A stretch of DNA of 64,000 bases from Alkalicoccus urumqiensis (GTDB taxonomy: Bacteria > Bacillota > Bacilli > Bacillales > Salisediminibacteriaceae), in NCBI RefSeq assembly GCF_002993335.1, contig NZ_PVNS01000008.1:1-64000 (forward strand). Reading direction: 5' to 3'. The notes under the pieces are model-generated. The model did not search any database. It saw nothing but the letters and a program-made list of their open reading frames with translations, and was not told the DNA's origin. Numbering within the stretch: position 1 is the stretch's first letter; each line of letters opens with the position of its first letter. Position numbers and translations under genes: made by a program. This document shows positions 1-9,183 of the stretch, in pieces.

Positions 1-127
1 CCGCTTTCCAAGTAGTAAACTAAGTATAGACGATCATCCGGGAAAAAGGGAGAAAAAAAGACAAAGAAGACTAGAAACGTCCACAAGGACGTTTCTAGTC
101 TTCATCAAGGACTTTTTCAGTGGCCCC
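1..127. mobile_element. right end of an insertion element (partial)
   Basis: The last 14 bases of this segment (TTTTCAGTGGCCCC, 114-127) are identical to the right terminal repeat of the 373-bp element at 54506-54878, and in both places a strong hairpin lies just inside that end. The rest of the element would lie to the left of the window. An in-frame TAA at 21-23 could be the end of a transposase gene, but too little is present to say. The end resembles IS1182-type termini from memory; that assignment is inference. Confidence 0.5.
66..103 (-). terminator. 17-bp perfect hairpin, minus-strand terminator
   Basis: A 17-bp perfect stem (66-82 with 87-103) encloses a 4-base loop. Read on the minus strand it is followed by TTTGTCTTTTTTT, a classic Rho-independent terminator. 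It would stop transcription coming from the minus-strand transporter gene at 151-1098 after the polymerase enters the insertion element. Confidence 0.8.
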
Positions 128-150
128 ATAGACGTACAGCCGGCTTTTTT

Positions 151-1098
151 CTACATATGCTGTCTGTGTGTTTCCTGATCGTGTGCGCCGGCCGCATGTA
201 TTTCCTGCGGTCCGGGATCCCGGCGGCGACGGCGGATCTGAACGGTCAACAGAACAGAAGCGAGGACGAGAATCATACCGAGCGCCTGCCAGAGTGTCAC
301 CGCATCGCGGTACAGCAGGACGCCGATAATGATCGCCACCACCGGTTCGACAGTGGAAAGAATAGCCGCCCGTCCGGATTCAATCCATTTCAGGCCGGCG
401 GTATAGAAAATGTAGGCGAGAACGGTCGCAAAAACGGCGAGACCGGCGCCATAGAAAAAGACGGTGCCGGTAAACAGGTCCGCTTTCTCCCAGAGCCTGC
501 TCGTCGGCAGTAGAAACAGAGAGCCGAAAAGCATAGAGTAGACGGTGATTGTCAGGGAATGATACCGGCCGCTTACATATTTTCCGAAAATGGAATAAAG
601 TGCGTAAAAGAAGCCTGAGAGAACGCCGTACAGAATGGTCATTCCGGAGATGCTGAGCGAACCAGCCGGCAGAAAGCCGACGGTGAACGCACACCCGGCG
701 AGCATCAGGATCAGTGCTCCGATCTTCCGGAGCGTCACCGGTTCTCCGAATGTAAACCGGGAAATCAGCGCGACGAAGACGGGTCCGGTGTATAAAAGGA
801 CAACCGCCAGGGAAATCGAGGCGTCCTGTATCACGGTAAAGAAAAAATAATTAAAAAAAGCGATGCTGATGATGCCGGTGCCGATAAAAAAGGGTATATC
901 ACGGGCCTGGATGCGCAGCATCTGCGGGTTTTTCCCTGCGAGAAACAGCGTCAGAATAACGGCGGAAAAAATCAGCCGGATCCCGACTACTTCCCATGGA
1001 GTGAAACCGGCGCTGTTCAGTTCATTTACAAACAATCCCGTTGTGCCCCAGAGCGCTGCGCCGAGGATGACGGATAAATAGGCGGTTTTTGTCGTCAC
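151..1098 (-). CDS. EamA/DMT-family transporter
   Basis: Integral membrane protein of 315 residues with about ten hydrophobic segments arranged as two EamA repeats, each opening with a typical small-residue-rich helix (for example GAALWGTTG near residue 13). The length is usual for ten-TM drug/metabolite transporters. The start is GTG, supported by an AGGAGGT ribosome site about 8 bases upstream. The family exports or imports small metabolites; the substrate cannot be read from sequence. The C-terminus is short, basic and hydrophilic (RRRRRD), fitting a cytosolic tail by the positive-inside rule. Its natural terminator appears split by the insertion element whose end lies at 127, only 23 bases past the stop codon. 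Confidence 0.9.
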   Translation of the reverse strand: MTTKTAYLSVILGAALWGTTGLFVNELNSAGFTPWEVVGIRLIFSAVILTLFLAGKNPQMLRIQARDIPFFIGTGIISIAFFNYFFFTVIQDASISLAVVLLYTGPVFVALISRFTFGEPVTLRKIGALILMLAGCAFTVGFLPAGSLSISGMTILYGVLSGFFYALYSIFGKYVSGRYHSLTITVYSMLFGSLFLLPTSRLWEKADLFTGTVFFYGAGLAVFATVLAYIFYTAGLKWIESGRAAILSTVEPVVAIIIGVLLYRDAVTLWQALGMILVLASVLLTVQIRRRRRDPGPQEIHAAGAHDQETHRQHM

Positions 1099-1338
1099 GT
1101 GCCTCTACCTCCTGCTTTGTCACTTCATATGTCCTTACTCATTGTAATACGGAATGATTTGGAAAAAAAGGGCCTGAGTCCTTGCACTCAGTTCCAGAGT
1201 ACTGCTTCTGTGAACGCAAAGAATATGATAAAATGGAACATTGGAACGGGGCCTGCTGTGAAGGTCTGAATCAGTCTGTATCAAGCGTCGTTTTCCAGGG
1301 GGCGCATGAAGGAATGGAAGAGAGAGGAAGTTCATGCT

Positions 1339-2115
1339 ATGTACATAGAATTGGAATATGGAAAACTGAATTATGAAAAAAGCGGATCCGGCCCACCGGT
1401 TATTCTGCTTCATGGCTGGGGGGCGAATATCGGCGCGATGTCACCGATCCAGCGGGGGCTGGAGGGCGATTTTACCGTGTATTCACTGGATCTACCCGGT
1501 TTTGGAGACAGCGAAGAGCCTCCGGAGCAGTGGGGAATTGCCGATTACTGTGACGTTCTGCGCGACTTTATCGACAAACTATCGATTGAAAATCCGATTC
1601 TTATCGGACATTCGTTCGGCGGCAGAATGTCGATTTACTATACGGCAACTTACGGCGGCGTGCACAAGGTGATTCTCGTTGACAGCGCCGGCATCAAACC
1701 GAAGCGGAAATTTTCCTACCACGTGAAAGTCTCCACGTATAAAGCGGCGAAAAAAATGCTGAAGCTGCCCGGGTTAAAACACCGGGAGGAGGAACTTCTG
1801 CAGAAGCTGAAAGGGAAGTTCGGTTCAGCGGATTACAAAGGAACCAGCGGCATCATGCAGCAGACGATGGTGAAAGTCGTCAACGAGGACCTGCAGCATC
1901 TGATGCCGGATATGAAATGTCCTGTTCTACTCATTTTCGGGGAGCAGGATACCGCGACGCCGGTTTCAGACGGAAAGCGGATGGAAGAGCTTATTCCCGA
2001 TGCCGGACTCGTCGTGTTAAACCAGGCCGGGCACTACGCCTACCTGGATCAGCCGCAGCAGTTTCAGGCGGTTATACATTCATTTCTTGAAAAAGATAAA
2101 AGGAGCCGGACATGA
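1339..2115 (+). CDS. alpha/beta hydrolase
   Basis: Alpha/beta-hydrolase fold enzyme of 258 residues. The oxyanion motif HGWG lies near the N-terminus, the nucleophile elbow is GHSFGG, the acid is probably the Asp of FGEQD, and the catalytic His is in GHYAYLDQP. The fold suggests an esterase, lipase or amidase; the substrate is unknown. I prefer the ATG at 1339 (GAGAGGAAG upstream) because family members begin close to this point, though an ATG at 1306 with AGGGGG before it is possible. The stop overlaps the start of the Mur-ligase gene by 4 bases, so the two are translationally coupled and probably work in one pathway. Confidence 0.85.
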   Translation: MYIELEYGKLNYEKSGSGPPVILLHGWGANIGAMSPIQRGLEGDFTVYSLDLPGFGDSEEPPEQWGIADYCDVLRDFIDKLSIENPILIGHSFGGRMSIYYTATYGGVHKVILVDSAGIKPKRKFSYHVKVSTYKAAKKMLKLPGLKHREEELLQKLKGKFGSADYKGTSGIMQQTMVKVVNEDLQHLMPDMKCPVLLIFGEQDTATPVSDGKRMEELIPDAGLVVLNQAGHYAYLDQPQQFQAVIHSFLEKDKRSRT

Positions 2116-3707
2116 TTCAATTGTATATTTTTCTCATCATAATGCTGGTCGGCTGGATTCTTCCAGTCACTCTGAAAGTAAAACGGAGCGTTCACATGCT
2201 CCAGCAGAACTCCTACCGTAATGAGCGGTTCAGCAAATGGATTTCTGAAAACACGTCGAAAGTCATCCAGCCGGTGGAGGTGCTTTATGCCGCGCCGTTT
2301 CTGCTGCTCGTTTTCACCCGTTCGGATGTGCTGCTTCTCGCCTTTTCCGCCGGGGTCTTTCTCATCGTTTTCGCGGTGATCTACAGCACGAGACCGGAGG
2401 AGAAAAAGAAGCTCGTGTACACGAAGCGGGTGCAGCGGCTTCTTGGGGTAACCTATGCGGTATACCTTCTCATTGCATCCATTGCGATCGTCCTTTCGGC
2501 ATTCATCCACGTCATGGCAGCCTACGCGCTGCTCGCACTGTCGGCGATGCTGCCATTTACGGTCATGAAGCTCGTGAACACGATCAATACGCCGATCGAA
2601 GGACGCATTAACGAAGGATTTGTCAATGACGCCAAACGGCTGCTGAAAGCGTCCCCGGACCTGAAAGTAATCGGTATTACAGGCAGCTTCGGGAAAACGA
2701 GTGTCAAACACTTTGTGCACGCCGTTTTGTCAGCCAAGTACAATGTGCTGATGACGCCGGAAAGCTACAACACGCGTCTCGGTGTGACGAGAACGATCAA
2801 TGAACAGCTGAAGCCCTACCATGAAGTGTTTATCGCGGAAATGGGAGCGAAACAGGAAGGGGATATCCAGGAGATCTGCGACATCGTCGGTCAGGAATAC
2901 GGTATTCTGACGGCTGTCGGCGAGCAGCATCTGGAGACGTTTAAGACGTTGGACAACATTAAAAAGACGAAGCATGAAATCATTGAAACACTTCCGGAGT
3001 ACGGCGTCGGCATTTTAAACATGGATGATGAAAATATCATGTCCCATAAAGCAGAGAATCCGGCGCGGCGAGTGTACTACGGCATTGACCGGGAGGATGC
3101 GGACATCCGCGCGTCGGATATTTCCTACAGTGCGCGGGGGATGTCGTTTACGATTACGCTGAAGGACGGGACGACGGAAACATTCCGCACCCGCCTGCTC
3201 GGAAAACATAATATCTACAATGTCATGGCGGCTGTCGCTGTCGGTCTGGAAATGGGCATGACGCTTTCCCAGATGGCAGCGCCCGTGAAAAATATCGCTC
3301 CAGTGCCGCATCGTCTGGAACTGAAGCCGACAAACGGCAACATTACGATTATCGATGACAGCTTCAATTCCAACCCCGTCGGCTCGAAAATGGCCGTCGA
3401 TGTGCTCGGACAGATGGACGGGCGCAGAATGCTTGTCACACCGGGGATGATTGAGCTCGGAGATAAAGAATATGAGCTGAATCGGGAATGGGCCAGATAC
3501 GCTGCCGGGAAGTGCGATTATATTATTTTAGTCGGACCGAAGCAGACGAAGCCGCTTCAGGACGGTCTTGCCGAAGCGGGGTATCCGGAGGAGCAGTTCT
3601 ACATTGCCAAAGACTTAAACGACGCCATTCAGCATATGCATCAGGTGGCTGTCGATAAAACGATTGTCCTGCTGGAAAACGACCTGCCGGACACCTTTTT
3701 AGAGTAG
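2112..3707 (+). CDS. membrane-embedded Mur ligase family protein (MurF-like)
   Basis: 531 residues. The first ~155 hold about five hydrophobic segments instead of the usual soluble UDP-binding N-domain. Residues ~185-531 form a Mur ligase central and C-terminal domain: ATP P-loop GITGSFGKTS (188-197), the NTRLGVTRTIN region, the FIAEMGAKQEGDI segment, and the DDSFNSNP motif of MurF-like C-domains. Mur ligases join an amino acid or dipeptide to a nucleotide-linked precursor using ATP. The missing uridine-binding domain and the membrane part suggest a lipid-linked or membrane-held acceptor (inference). A Ddl-type ligase follows, which would supply D-Ala-D-Ala. RBS AAGGAG precedes the ATG. Confidence 0.85.
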   Translation: MIQLYIFLIIMLVGWILPVTLKVKRSVHMLQQNSYRNERFSKWISENTSKVIQPVEVLYAAPFLLLVFTRSDVLLLAFSAGVFLIVFAVIYSTRPEEKKKLVYTKRVQRLLGVTYAVYLLIASIAIVLSAFIHVMAAYALLALSAMLPFTVMKLVNTINTPIEGRINEGFVNDAKRLLKASPDLKVIGITGSFGKTSVKHFVHAVLSAKYNVLMTPESYNTRLGVTRTINEQLKPYHEVFIAEMGAKQEGDIQEICDIVGQEYGILTAVGEQHLETFKTLDNIKKTKHEIIETLPEYGVGILNMDDENIMSHKAENPARRVYYGIDREDADIRASDISYSARGMSFTITLKDGTTETFRTRLLGKHNIYNVMAAVAVGLEMGMTLSQMAAPVKNIAPVPHRLELKPTNGNITIIDDSFNSNPVGSKMAVDVLGQMDGRRMLVTPGMIELGDKEYELNREWARYAAGKCDYIILVGPKQTKPLQDGLAEAGYPEEQFYIAKDLNDAIQHMHQVAVDKTIVLLENDLPDTFLE

Positions 3708-3760
3708 AAAACAAGAAAAACAACCAGGGAACGTACCAACTGACAGAGGATGGTGGAGGA

Positions 3761-4960
3761 ATGAAAACGCGCGTAGCAGTAATTTTCGGCGGTATTTCCG
3801 TCGAGCATGAAGTATCGGTAATCTCCGCACTGCAGGCAGTGCAGAACATGAACAGCGAAAAATATGAGATCACCCCGATTTACATTTCCAAAGACCGCAA
3901 ATGGTATACCGGGGACGTGCTTTTGGATATTGAAAACTACAAAGATCTGAAAAAACTGATGCAGGAAGCACAGCCGGTCCGCATGCAGCGTACGGCGGAC
4001 AGCCGGGTGATCGTGGAGAAAGATCCGCGCCCGCGCTTCGGGAAAGCAGAACTTGCGGAAGTGGACGTGGCGTTTCCAGTCATTCACGGAACGTTTGGGG
4101 AAGATGGTGTCCTTCAGGGATACCTGGAGCTGCTCGGTCTTCCGTACGTCGGCTGTGATGTAATTTCTTCCGGTGCCGGCATGGATAAAGTGCTGATGAA
4201 GCGGATTTACCGCGATGCCCAGCTGCCGATCCTCGACTTCGTGACGTTTTACTCCTCCCAGTGGAATGACGATAACACCGGCTGGCTGAATCAGATTGAA
4301 GAGAGTATCGGTTATCCCGTCATCGTAAAACCAGCAAACCTCGGATCGAGTGTCGGCATCAGTAAAGCGGAAAACCGGGAAGAACTCGAAGAAGCGATTG
4401 ACCTCGCGCAGCGCTTTGCACAGAAACTGGTCGTGGAGCCGATGGTCTCCAACATGACCGAAGTGAACTGTTCGGTCGTCGGCGATCCGTCGGAAGTGGA
4501 AGCGTCCGTCTGTGAGCAGGTGCTAGGAACCGATGAATTTTTATCCTACGAGGATAAATACACCGGCGGCGGCAAAGACGGCGGTTCAAGTAAAGGCATG
4601 GAATCGACCAACCGGGTTATTCCTGCAGAAATCGGCGAAGGAAAAACCGCGGAAGTGCAGCGCCTTGCGAAAGCAGCCTTTCAAACACTCGGCGCAAGCG
4701 GTGTTGCCCGGATTGATTTTATTATCGATGAAAATTCAGGCACCGTTTATATTAATGAAATTAATACCATTCCGGGATCGCTGTCTTTCTACCTCTGGGA
4801 ACCTGCAGGCCGTCCGTATCCAGAGCTGATCGACCGGCTGATTCAGCTGGCATTAAAGCGCGAGCGCGAGCGCGGCCAGCTGATGTTTTCGATCGACTCC
4901 AACTTGTTCTCGATGCAGAACGGCGGCGCGAAAGGAAGCAAAGGATCCAAGCAGTCCTGA
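3761..4960 (+). CDS. ddl: D-alanine--D-alanine ligase family protein
   Basis: ATP-grasp ligase of 399 residues, longer than the usual 350-370. The N-domain carries the EHEVS motif (FGGISVEHEVSV), and the central domain has VKPANLGSSVGI. The omega-loop keeps the YEDKY pattern seen in true D-Ala-D-Ala enzymes, not the VanA/B pattern, but is followed by an unusual Gly/Ser-rich stretch (GGGKDGGSSKG). The metal-binding end EINTIPGS is intact. The C-terminal ~20 residues are an extra polar tail (NGGAKGSKGSKQS). It most likely makes D-Ala-D-Ala in the cytosol. It follows the Mur ligase gene by 53 bases with a good RBS (GGTGGAGGA), so one operon is likely. Confidence 0.9.
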   Translation: MKTRVAVIFGGISVEHEVSVISALQAVQNMNSEKYEITPIYISKDRKWYTGDVLLDIENYKDLKKLMQEAQPVRMQRTADSRVIVEKDPRPRFGKAELAEVDVAFPVIHGTFGEDGVLQGYLELLGLPYVGCDVISSGAGMDKVLMKRIYRDAQLPILDFVTFYSSQWNDDNTGWLNQIEESIGYPVIVKPANLGSSVGISKAENREELEEAIDLAQRFAQKLVVEPMVSNMTEVNCSVVGDPSEVEASVCEQVLGTDEFLSYEDKYTGGGKDGGSSKGMESTNRVIPAEIGEGKTAEVQRLAKAAFQTLGASGVARIDFIIDENSGTVYINEINTIPGSLSFYLWEPAGRPYPELIDRLIQLALKRERERGQLMFSIDSNLFSMQNGGAKGSKGSKQS

Positions 4961-4979
4961 TCTCATAGGGAACGTTCGT

Positions 4980-5021
4980 CAAAACGCCATGATGACCAGA
5001 AACCGTCATCGTGGCGTTTTG
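4980..5021 (+). terminator. hairpin after ddl
   Basis: A 17-bp stem (4980-4996 with 5005-5021, one G-T wobble) sits 19 bases after the ddl stop. The right arm ends GCGTTTTG, so the U-run is partly inside the stem. It separates ddl from the sulfotransferase operon, or attenuates read-through into it, since no clear promoter is seen in the 31 bases that follow. Confidence 0.75.
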
Positions 5022-5052
5022 TCCTATTAAATAAATAAAGGAGAAGATACGT

Positions 5053-5868
5053 ATGCTGAATAAAGTACGCTATTTTAAAAAGATGTACATAGATAACCCG
5101 AAGCTCGTCGTCATTCATCAAATGGGCAAAGTCGGTTCGACGACTCTGGTCGAAACGCTGAAAGAAAAAAACTGGCAGCCGTTTCATGTCCACAGCTTCC
5201 GCACGCCTCTCTCCACCTCGATGTATGAACAGTACCGCTCCACGCGGTATTACCGCACACCTTTATACCGTCTGCGCTATTTTCTCCGCCACCGCCTCGT
5301 TGAAATGTTGTTAAAGCAGCGTAAAAAAGTAAAAATTATCTCCCTTGTCCGTGAGCCGGTTTCCCGGAACCAGTCGATGTATTTCCACGCGTTTCATGTG
5401 CCTCTCATGGGGATGAATAAATATCAGGATAACCGGCAGGAAGATGCCGTGAATATAGAAGCCTTCCGCAGAGACTTCTATAAGCGCTTCAATCATCTTT
5501 ACGGGAACCGCTGGTTTGATCAGGAGTTTGCCCGTATCTGGGACGTGAACGTGTATGCCTATCCTTTCGATCAGGAAAAAGGATATACGCGGATCCAGTC
5601 CGGCAATAAAGATATTCTGCTCGTGCAGATGGAAAAATTAAATGACCTGGAACAAGTGCTGGCGGATTTTCTAGGGGAAGAAGATCTCACGCTCACCCAG
5701 GCAAACAGCGGCTCCAAAAAATGGTATCATGCAGTATATAAAGAATTTAAGCAGAAGGCGGATCCAAGTAAAGAATATGTGGACCAGCTCTATGATACGA
5801 AGTATATGAACCACTTTTATTCAAAAGAAGATCAGGAGAAGGGGCGGAACCGGTTTCTCCGGAGCTGA
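5053..5868 (+). CDS. PAPS-dependent sulfotransferase (NKWYS / capsular polysaccharide synthesis type)
   Basis: Soluble protein of 271 residues. The first strand-loop GKVGSTTL (25-32) matches the 5'-phosphosulfate-binding loop of sulfotransferases, and SLVREPVSRNQS (97-108) matches the 3'-phosphate-binding segment, with the expected Arg and Ser. Near the C-terminus SKKWYHAVYKEF (221-232) resembles the NKWYS motif that names a Pfam family of putative capsular polysaccharide synthesis proteins. Such enzymes move sulfate from PAPS to a hydroxyl or amine of a glycan or other acceptor. It is the first gene of an operon that also encodes PAPS synthesis and PAP removal, strongly supporting this role. 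RBS GGAG is 9 bases before the ATG. The acceptor is unknown. Confidence 0.8.
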   Translation: MLNKVRYFKKMYIDNPKLVVIHQMGKVGSTTLVETLKEKNWQPFHVHSFRTPLSTSMYEQYRSTRYYRTPLYRLRYFLRHRLVEMLLKQRKKVKIISLVREPVSRNQSMYFHAFHVPLMGMNKYQDNRQEDAVNIEAFRRDFYKRFNHLYGNRWFDQEFARIWDVNVYAYPFDQEKGYTRIQSGNKDILLVQMEKLNDLEQVLADFLGEEDLTLTQANSGSKKWYHAVYKEFKQKADPSKEYVDQLYDTKYMNHFYSKEDQEKGRNRFLRS

Positions 5869-5925
5869 TGACGAAAGCAGGAAAGCCGGCTGCCGCCGCC
5901 GGGATGGGAAAGCAGGAATGACATA

Positions 5926-7452
5926 ATGAAAAAAACCGTTGTCCTTATGATGCTGTTAACGATTGTTTCGAAAGTGATCGGATTTCTCCGCGATGTGACG
6001 CTCGCCTATTTTTACGGTACGTCCGGAGTCAGTGATGCGTACTTAATTTCATTGACTGTCCCTGTCGTTTTATTCGGCATGGTGGCGAAAGGAGTTTCCA
6101 CCGGCTATATTCCGATGATCAGCCGTCTGGAGACGGAAAAAGGACCGCAGGCGGTTGTCCGATTTACAAACAACCTAATCTGGATGCTGCTTCTCGGCAG
6201 TACGGTGCTGATCGGCGCTGCGTGGATATTTGCTGAACCACTCGTGCTCGTTTTCGCGAGCGGGTTCACCGGGGAGACGCTCGAATTGGCTGTCTACTTT
6301 ACGCGCGTGACGCTCGTTGGCATTTACTTCACGATTTTTATCCGGATTCTGAGTGCGTACTTAAACTACCAGCAGCTCTTCGCCGTGCCGAATCTGCTTG
6401 GTATTCCGATGAGTCTTATCGTGATTACGTCCATCGTACTCAGTGCAGAATTCGACATGCCGGAACTGCTGGCGTACGGGTTTGTCGCTGCTCTTTTTGT
6501 GCAGTGGCTCATCCTGCTCGGCTTTTCCTTTGCGAAAAAATTCAAATGGAAGCTGGTGCTGGATCCGAAAGATCCGGAGCTTCGGAAAATGGCAGTGCTG
6601 GCGCTTCCGGTCATCCTCGGTTCGTCTGTGCAGCAGATTAATAAGCTCGTCGACCGGACACTGGCTTCTCAAGTAACCGTCGGCGGTATATCTGCGTTAA
6701 ACTATGCCCATACGCTCACGAACTTTGTTCACGGCGTATTTGTGATCTCGATTACGACGGTTATGTTTCCAAGTATTTCGAAGCAGGCAGCGGGCGGGAA
6801 AAAGAAATCTTTCCGCTCTACGATTGAGCAGGGATTTCTCGGAACGGCGATGCTGACCATTCCGGCTTCTGCCGCTGTTCTCGTTCTTGCAGAGCCGATT
6901 GTCCGGCTGCTGTTTGACCGGGGTGCATTTGACGCCGAGGCAGTCACTCTCACGTCCGGGGCCTTTTTCTTCTACGCGCTTGGAATGACAGGCACCGGCC
7001 TCCGGGTCGTTTTATCCCAATCGTTTTATGCGCTGCAGGATACACGCACACCGATGATAAACGCGGCGATTGCGATGGGAGTTAATATCGTGCTGAATTT
7101 TCTGCTGGCGCCTGTGATGGGAATCAGCGGACTGGCACTGGCAACGAGTATTTCCGCTGTTTTTTGTGCGGTGCTGTTGTACATGCAGCTGCAGAAACAG
7201 GTGGATCTGCGGCTCGGCAGGCTGGTCCGGTCGCTTGTGTTAATTACTGCAGCTTCCGCTGTCATGGCTTTCGCTGCGGGCAGTTTGTATACCACGCTGG
7301 CACCGCTTACTGAAATTGGCGCGCTTTCCGCTGCAGCTGCAGTCGGAGCGGTCCTTTACTTTTTGATTTTATATGTATGCAAATTTGAAACGCTCCTCCG
7401 GGCTGTGGACGGAATCCGCCGGAGAGTGGCGAACAGGAGGCAGGACCCGTGA
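5926..7452 (+). CDS. murJ: MurJ/MviN-family lipid flippase
   Basis: Integral membrane protein of 508 residues with about 14 hydrophobic segments, the usual length and pattern for MurJ/MviN. The N-terminus (VSKVIGFLRDVTLAYFYG) and the loop SDAYLISLTVP are characteristic. The family flips lipid-linked precursors such as lipid II across the membrane. It lies 57 bases after the sulfotransferase, and its stop overlaps the cysQ start by 4 bases, so it is co-transcribed with PAPS-supply genes. A second, distinct MVF-type protein (YtgP type) is at 47766-49376, so this copy may serve another lipid-linked glycan; that is inference. Confidence 0.88.
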   Translation: MKKTVVLMMLLTIVSKVIGFLRDVTLAYFYGTSGVSDAYLISLTVPVVLFGMVAKGVSTGYIPMISRLETEKGPQAVVRFTNNLIWMLLLGSTVLIGAAWIFAEPLVLVFASGFTGETLELAVYFTRVTLVGIYFTIFIRILSAYLNYQQLFAVPNLLGIPMSLIVITSIVLSAEFDMPELLAYGFVAALFVQWLILLGFSFAKKFKWKLVLDPKDPELRKMAVLALPVILGSSVQQINKLVDRTLASQVTVGGISALNYAHTLTNFVHGVFVISITTVMFPSISKQAAGGKKKSFRSTIEQGFLGTAMLTIPASAAVLVLAEPIVRLLFDRGAFDAEAVTLTSGAFFFYALGMTGTGLRVVLSQSFYALQDTRTPMINAAIAMGVNIVLNFLLAPVMGISGLALATSISAVFCAVLLYMQLQKQVDLRLGRLVRSLVLITAASAVMAFAAGSLYTTLAPLTEIGALSAAAAVGAVLYFLILYVCKFETLLRAVDGIRRRVANRRQDP

Positions 7453-8288
7453 AGGAAACATTAACGGAAATGATTGAACTCTCGATTGCTGCAGGCCAGG
7501 CGATTATGGAAATTTATGATGAAGAAGACATGGAGGTGGAGCGGAAGCAGGATGACTCGCCGCTCACGAAAGCCGATAAACAGGCACATGAACTGCTGTT
7601 CCAAGGTCTTCGTATGTTTGCACCGGACATTCCGGTACTGAGTGAAGAAGGGGATCATCCTGCTTACACCACACGGCGCTCGTGGGATCGCTGCTTCGTC
7701 GTCGACCCGTTAGACGGAACGAAAGAATTTTTGAAGCGGAACGGGGAATTTACGGTAAACACGGCGCTTGTGGAGAACGGAGTGCCGGTACTCGGCGTCA
7801 TTTATGCGCCGGCGCTCGACCTGCTTTATTTTGCTGACATAAACGAAGGAAGCTTCAAGGCGGAACAGGCGTCGTTAAAAAGCTGGTCCAGTGACGCTGT
7901 TTTCCGCCTCGGCTATCCGCTTCCGCTGGAGACGACGAATGAACTGACAGCGCTTGTCAGCCGTTCCCATCCGTCGGAGGAAACCCAGCAGATGCTTGCG
8001 AAGCTGGAGGAAGCCTACGGCTCACTTCAAAAAGCGAATGTCGGCAGTTCGCTGAAGCTCTGCTATATCGCCGAAGGAAAAGCGGATATTTATCCGCGTA
8101 TGGTACCGACAATGGAATGGGATACAGCAGCCGGCCAGGCAATCGTGGAGGCAGCCGGAGGGGAAGTGCTCGTTTATCCGTCCGGAGAGAAGCTGATGTA
8201 CAACAAAGAAGATCTGAAGAACCCGTACTTTACAGCAAAAAGAAAAACGATTTCTCTTCCGAAAGGAGTTTTTCACAATGACCGATAA
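7449..8288 (+). CDS. cysQ: 3'(2'),5'-bisphosphate nucleotidase CysQ
   Basis: 279 residues, inositol-monophosphatase fold. Metal-binding motifs are complete: [14 protein letters not shown], and [15 protein letters not shown] near the C-terminus. CysQ splits 3'-phosphoadenosine-5'-phosphate (PAP) to AMP and phosphate, removing the inhibitory product of sulfotransferases and PAPS reductase. The start is GTG with GGAGGC upstream; the gene overlaps both neighbours (4 and 11 bases), showing tight coupling with the flippase and cysD. Within this operon PAP would come from the sulfotransferase, as no reductase gene is nearby. Confidence 0.93.
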   Translation: MKETLTEMIELSIAAGQAIMEIYDEEDMEVERKQDDSPLTKADKQAHELLFQGLRMFAPDIPVLSEEGDHPAYTTRRSWDRCFVVDPLDGTKEFLKRNGEFTVNTALVENGVPVLGVIYAPALDLLYFADINEGSFKAEQASLKSWSSDAVFRLGYPLPLETTNELTALVSRSHPSEETQQMLAKLEEAYGSLQKANVGSSLKLCYIAEGKADIYPRMVPTMEWDTAAGQAIVEAAGGEVLVYPSGEKLMYNKEDLKNPYFTAKRKTISLPKGVFHNDR

Positions 8289-9183
8289 GCTGCGGAGCCA
8301 TCTCGACGCACTGGAAGCCGAGGCAGTTTACATCATTCGTGAAGTAGCTGCGGAATGCGAAAATCCTGTCATGCTCTATTCGATTGGAAAAGACAGCTCG
8401 GTTATGCTTCATCTTGCATTAAAAGCTTTTTATCCGGAGAAGCCTCCGTTTCCATTTATGCATATCGATACAACATGGAAGTTTAAAGAGATGACAGCGT
8501 TCCGCGACAGAAAGGCGGAAGAACTTGGGATAGAGATGCTTGTTCATTCCAATGAAGAGGGGATCCGGGAAGGCGTGAACCCATTTGATCACGGCGCGGC
8601 CTACACCGACATTATGAAAACAGAAGCGTTGAAACAGGGGCTGGATCAATACGGCTTTGATGCAGCGTTCGGCGGCGGCAGAAGAGATGAAGAGAAGTCC
8701 CGTGCGAAGGAACGTATTTTTTCGTTCCGCAATGAACATCACGCCTGGGATCCAAAAAATCAGAAGCCCGAAATGTGGAAATTGTACAACACACGCATTC
8801 ATAAAGGGGAAAGTATGCGTGTCTTTCCTCTTTCCAACTGGACGGAAAAAGATATCTGGCAGTATATCCGCCGGGAAAACATTGATATTGTGCCTCTCTA
8901 CTTTGCCAAAGAACGGCCGGTGGTGGAGCGGAGCGGCAACATTGTTATGGTGGATGACGACCGTATGCCGATCGGAGAAGGGGAGGAAGTCGAATATAAA
9001 AAAGTCCGTTTCCGGACGCTCGGCTGCTATCCGCTCACCGGAGGCGTGGAGTCCAATGCGGATACACTGGATGCGGTTATTGACGAAACGCTTGGAGCCG
9101 TCAGCTCTGAACGGACGAGCCGTGTGATTGACCACGAAGGAAGCGGCAGTATGGAGCGGCGGAAACGGGAGGGATACTTTTAA
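8278..9183 (+). CDS. cysD: sulfate adenylyltransferase small subunit CysD
   Basis: 301 residues, PP-loop ATP pyrophosphatase family. The nucleotide motif appears as [18 protein letters not shown], and [12 protein letters not shown] and the C-terminal [11 protein letters not shown] are typical of CysD. With CysN it makes adenosine 5'-phosphosulfate from ATP and sulfate. Bacilli more often use the single-chain Sat enzyme, so a CysD/CysN pair is less common in this group and may have been acquired by transfer (inference). RBS AAAGGAG lies inside the end of cysQ; the stop codon overlaps the cysN start by one base (TAATG). Confidence 0.95.
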   Translation: MTDKLRSHLDALEAEAVYIIREVAAECENPVMLYSIGKDSSVMLHLALKAFYPEKPPFPFMHIDTTWKFKEMTAFRDRKAEELGIEMLVHSNEEGIREGVNPFDHGAAYTDIMKTEALKQGLDQYGFDAAFGGGRRDEEKSRAKERIFSFRNEHHAWDPKNQKPEMWKLYNTRIHKGESMRVFPLSNWTEKDIWQYIRRENIDIVPLYFAKERPVVERSGNIVMVDDDRMPIGEGEEVEYKKVRFRTLGCYPLTGGVESNADTLDAVIDETLGAVSSERTSRVIDHEGSGSMERRKREGYF

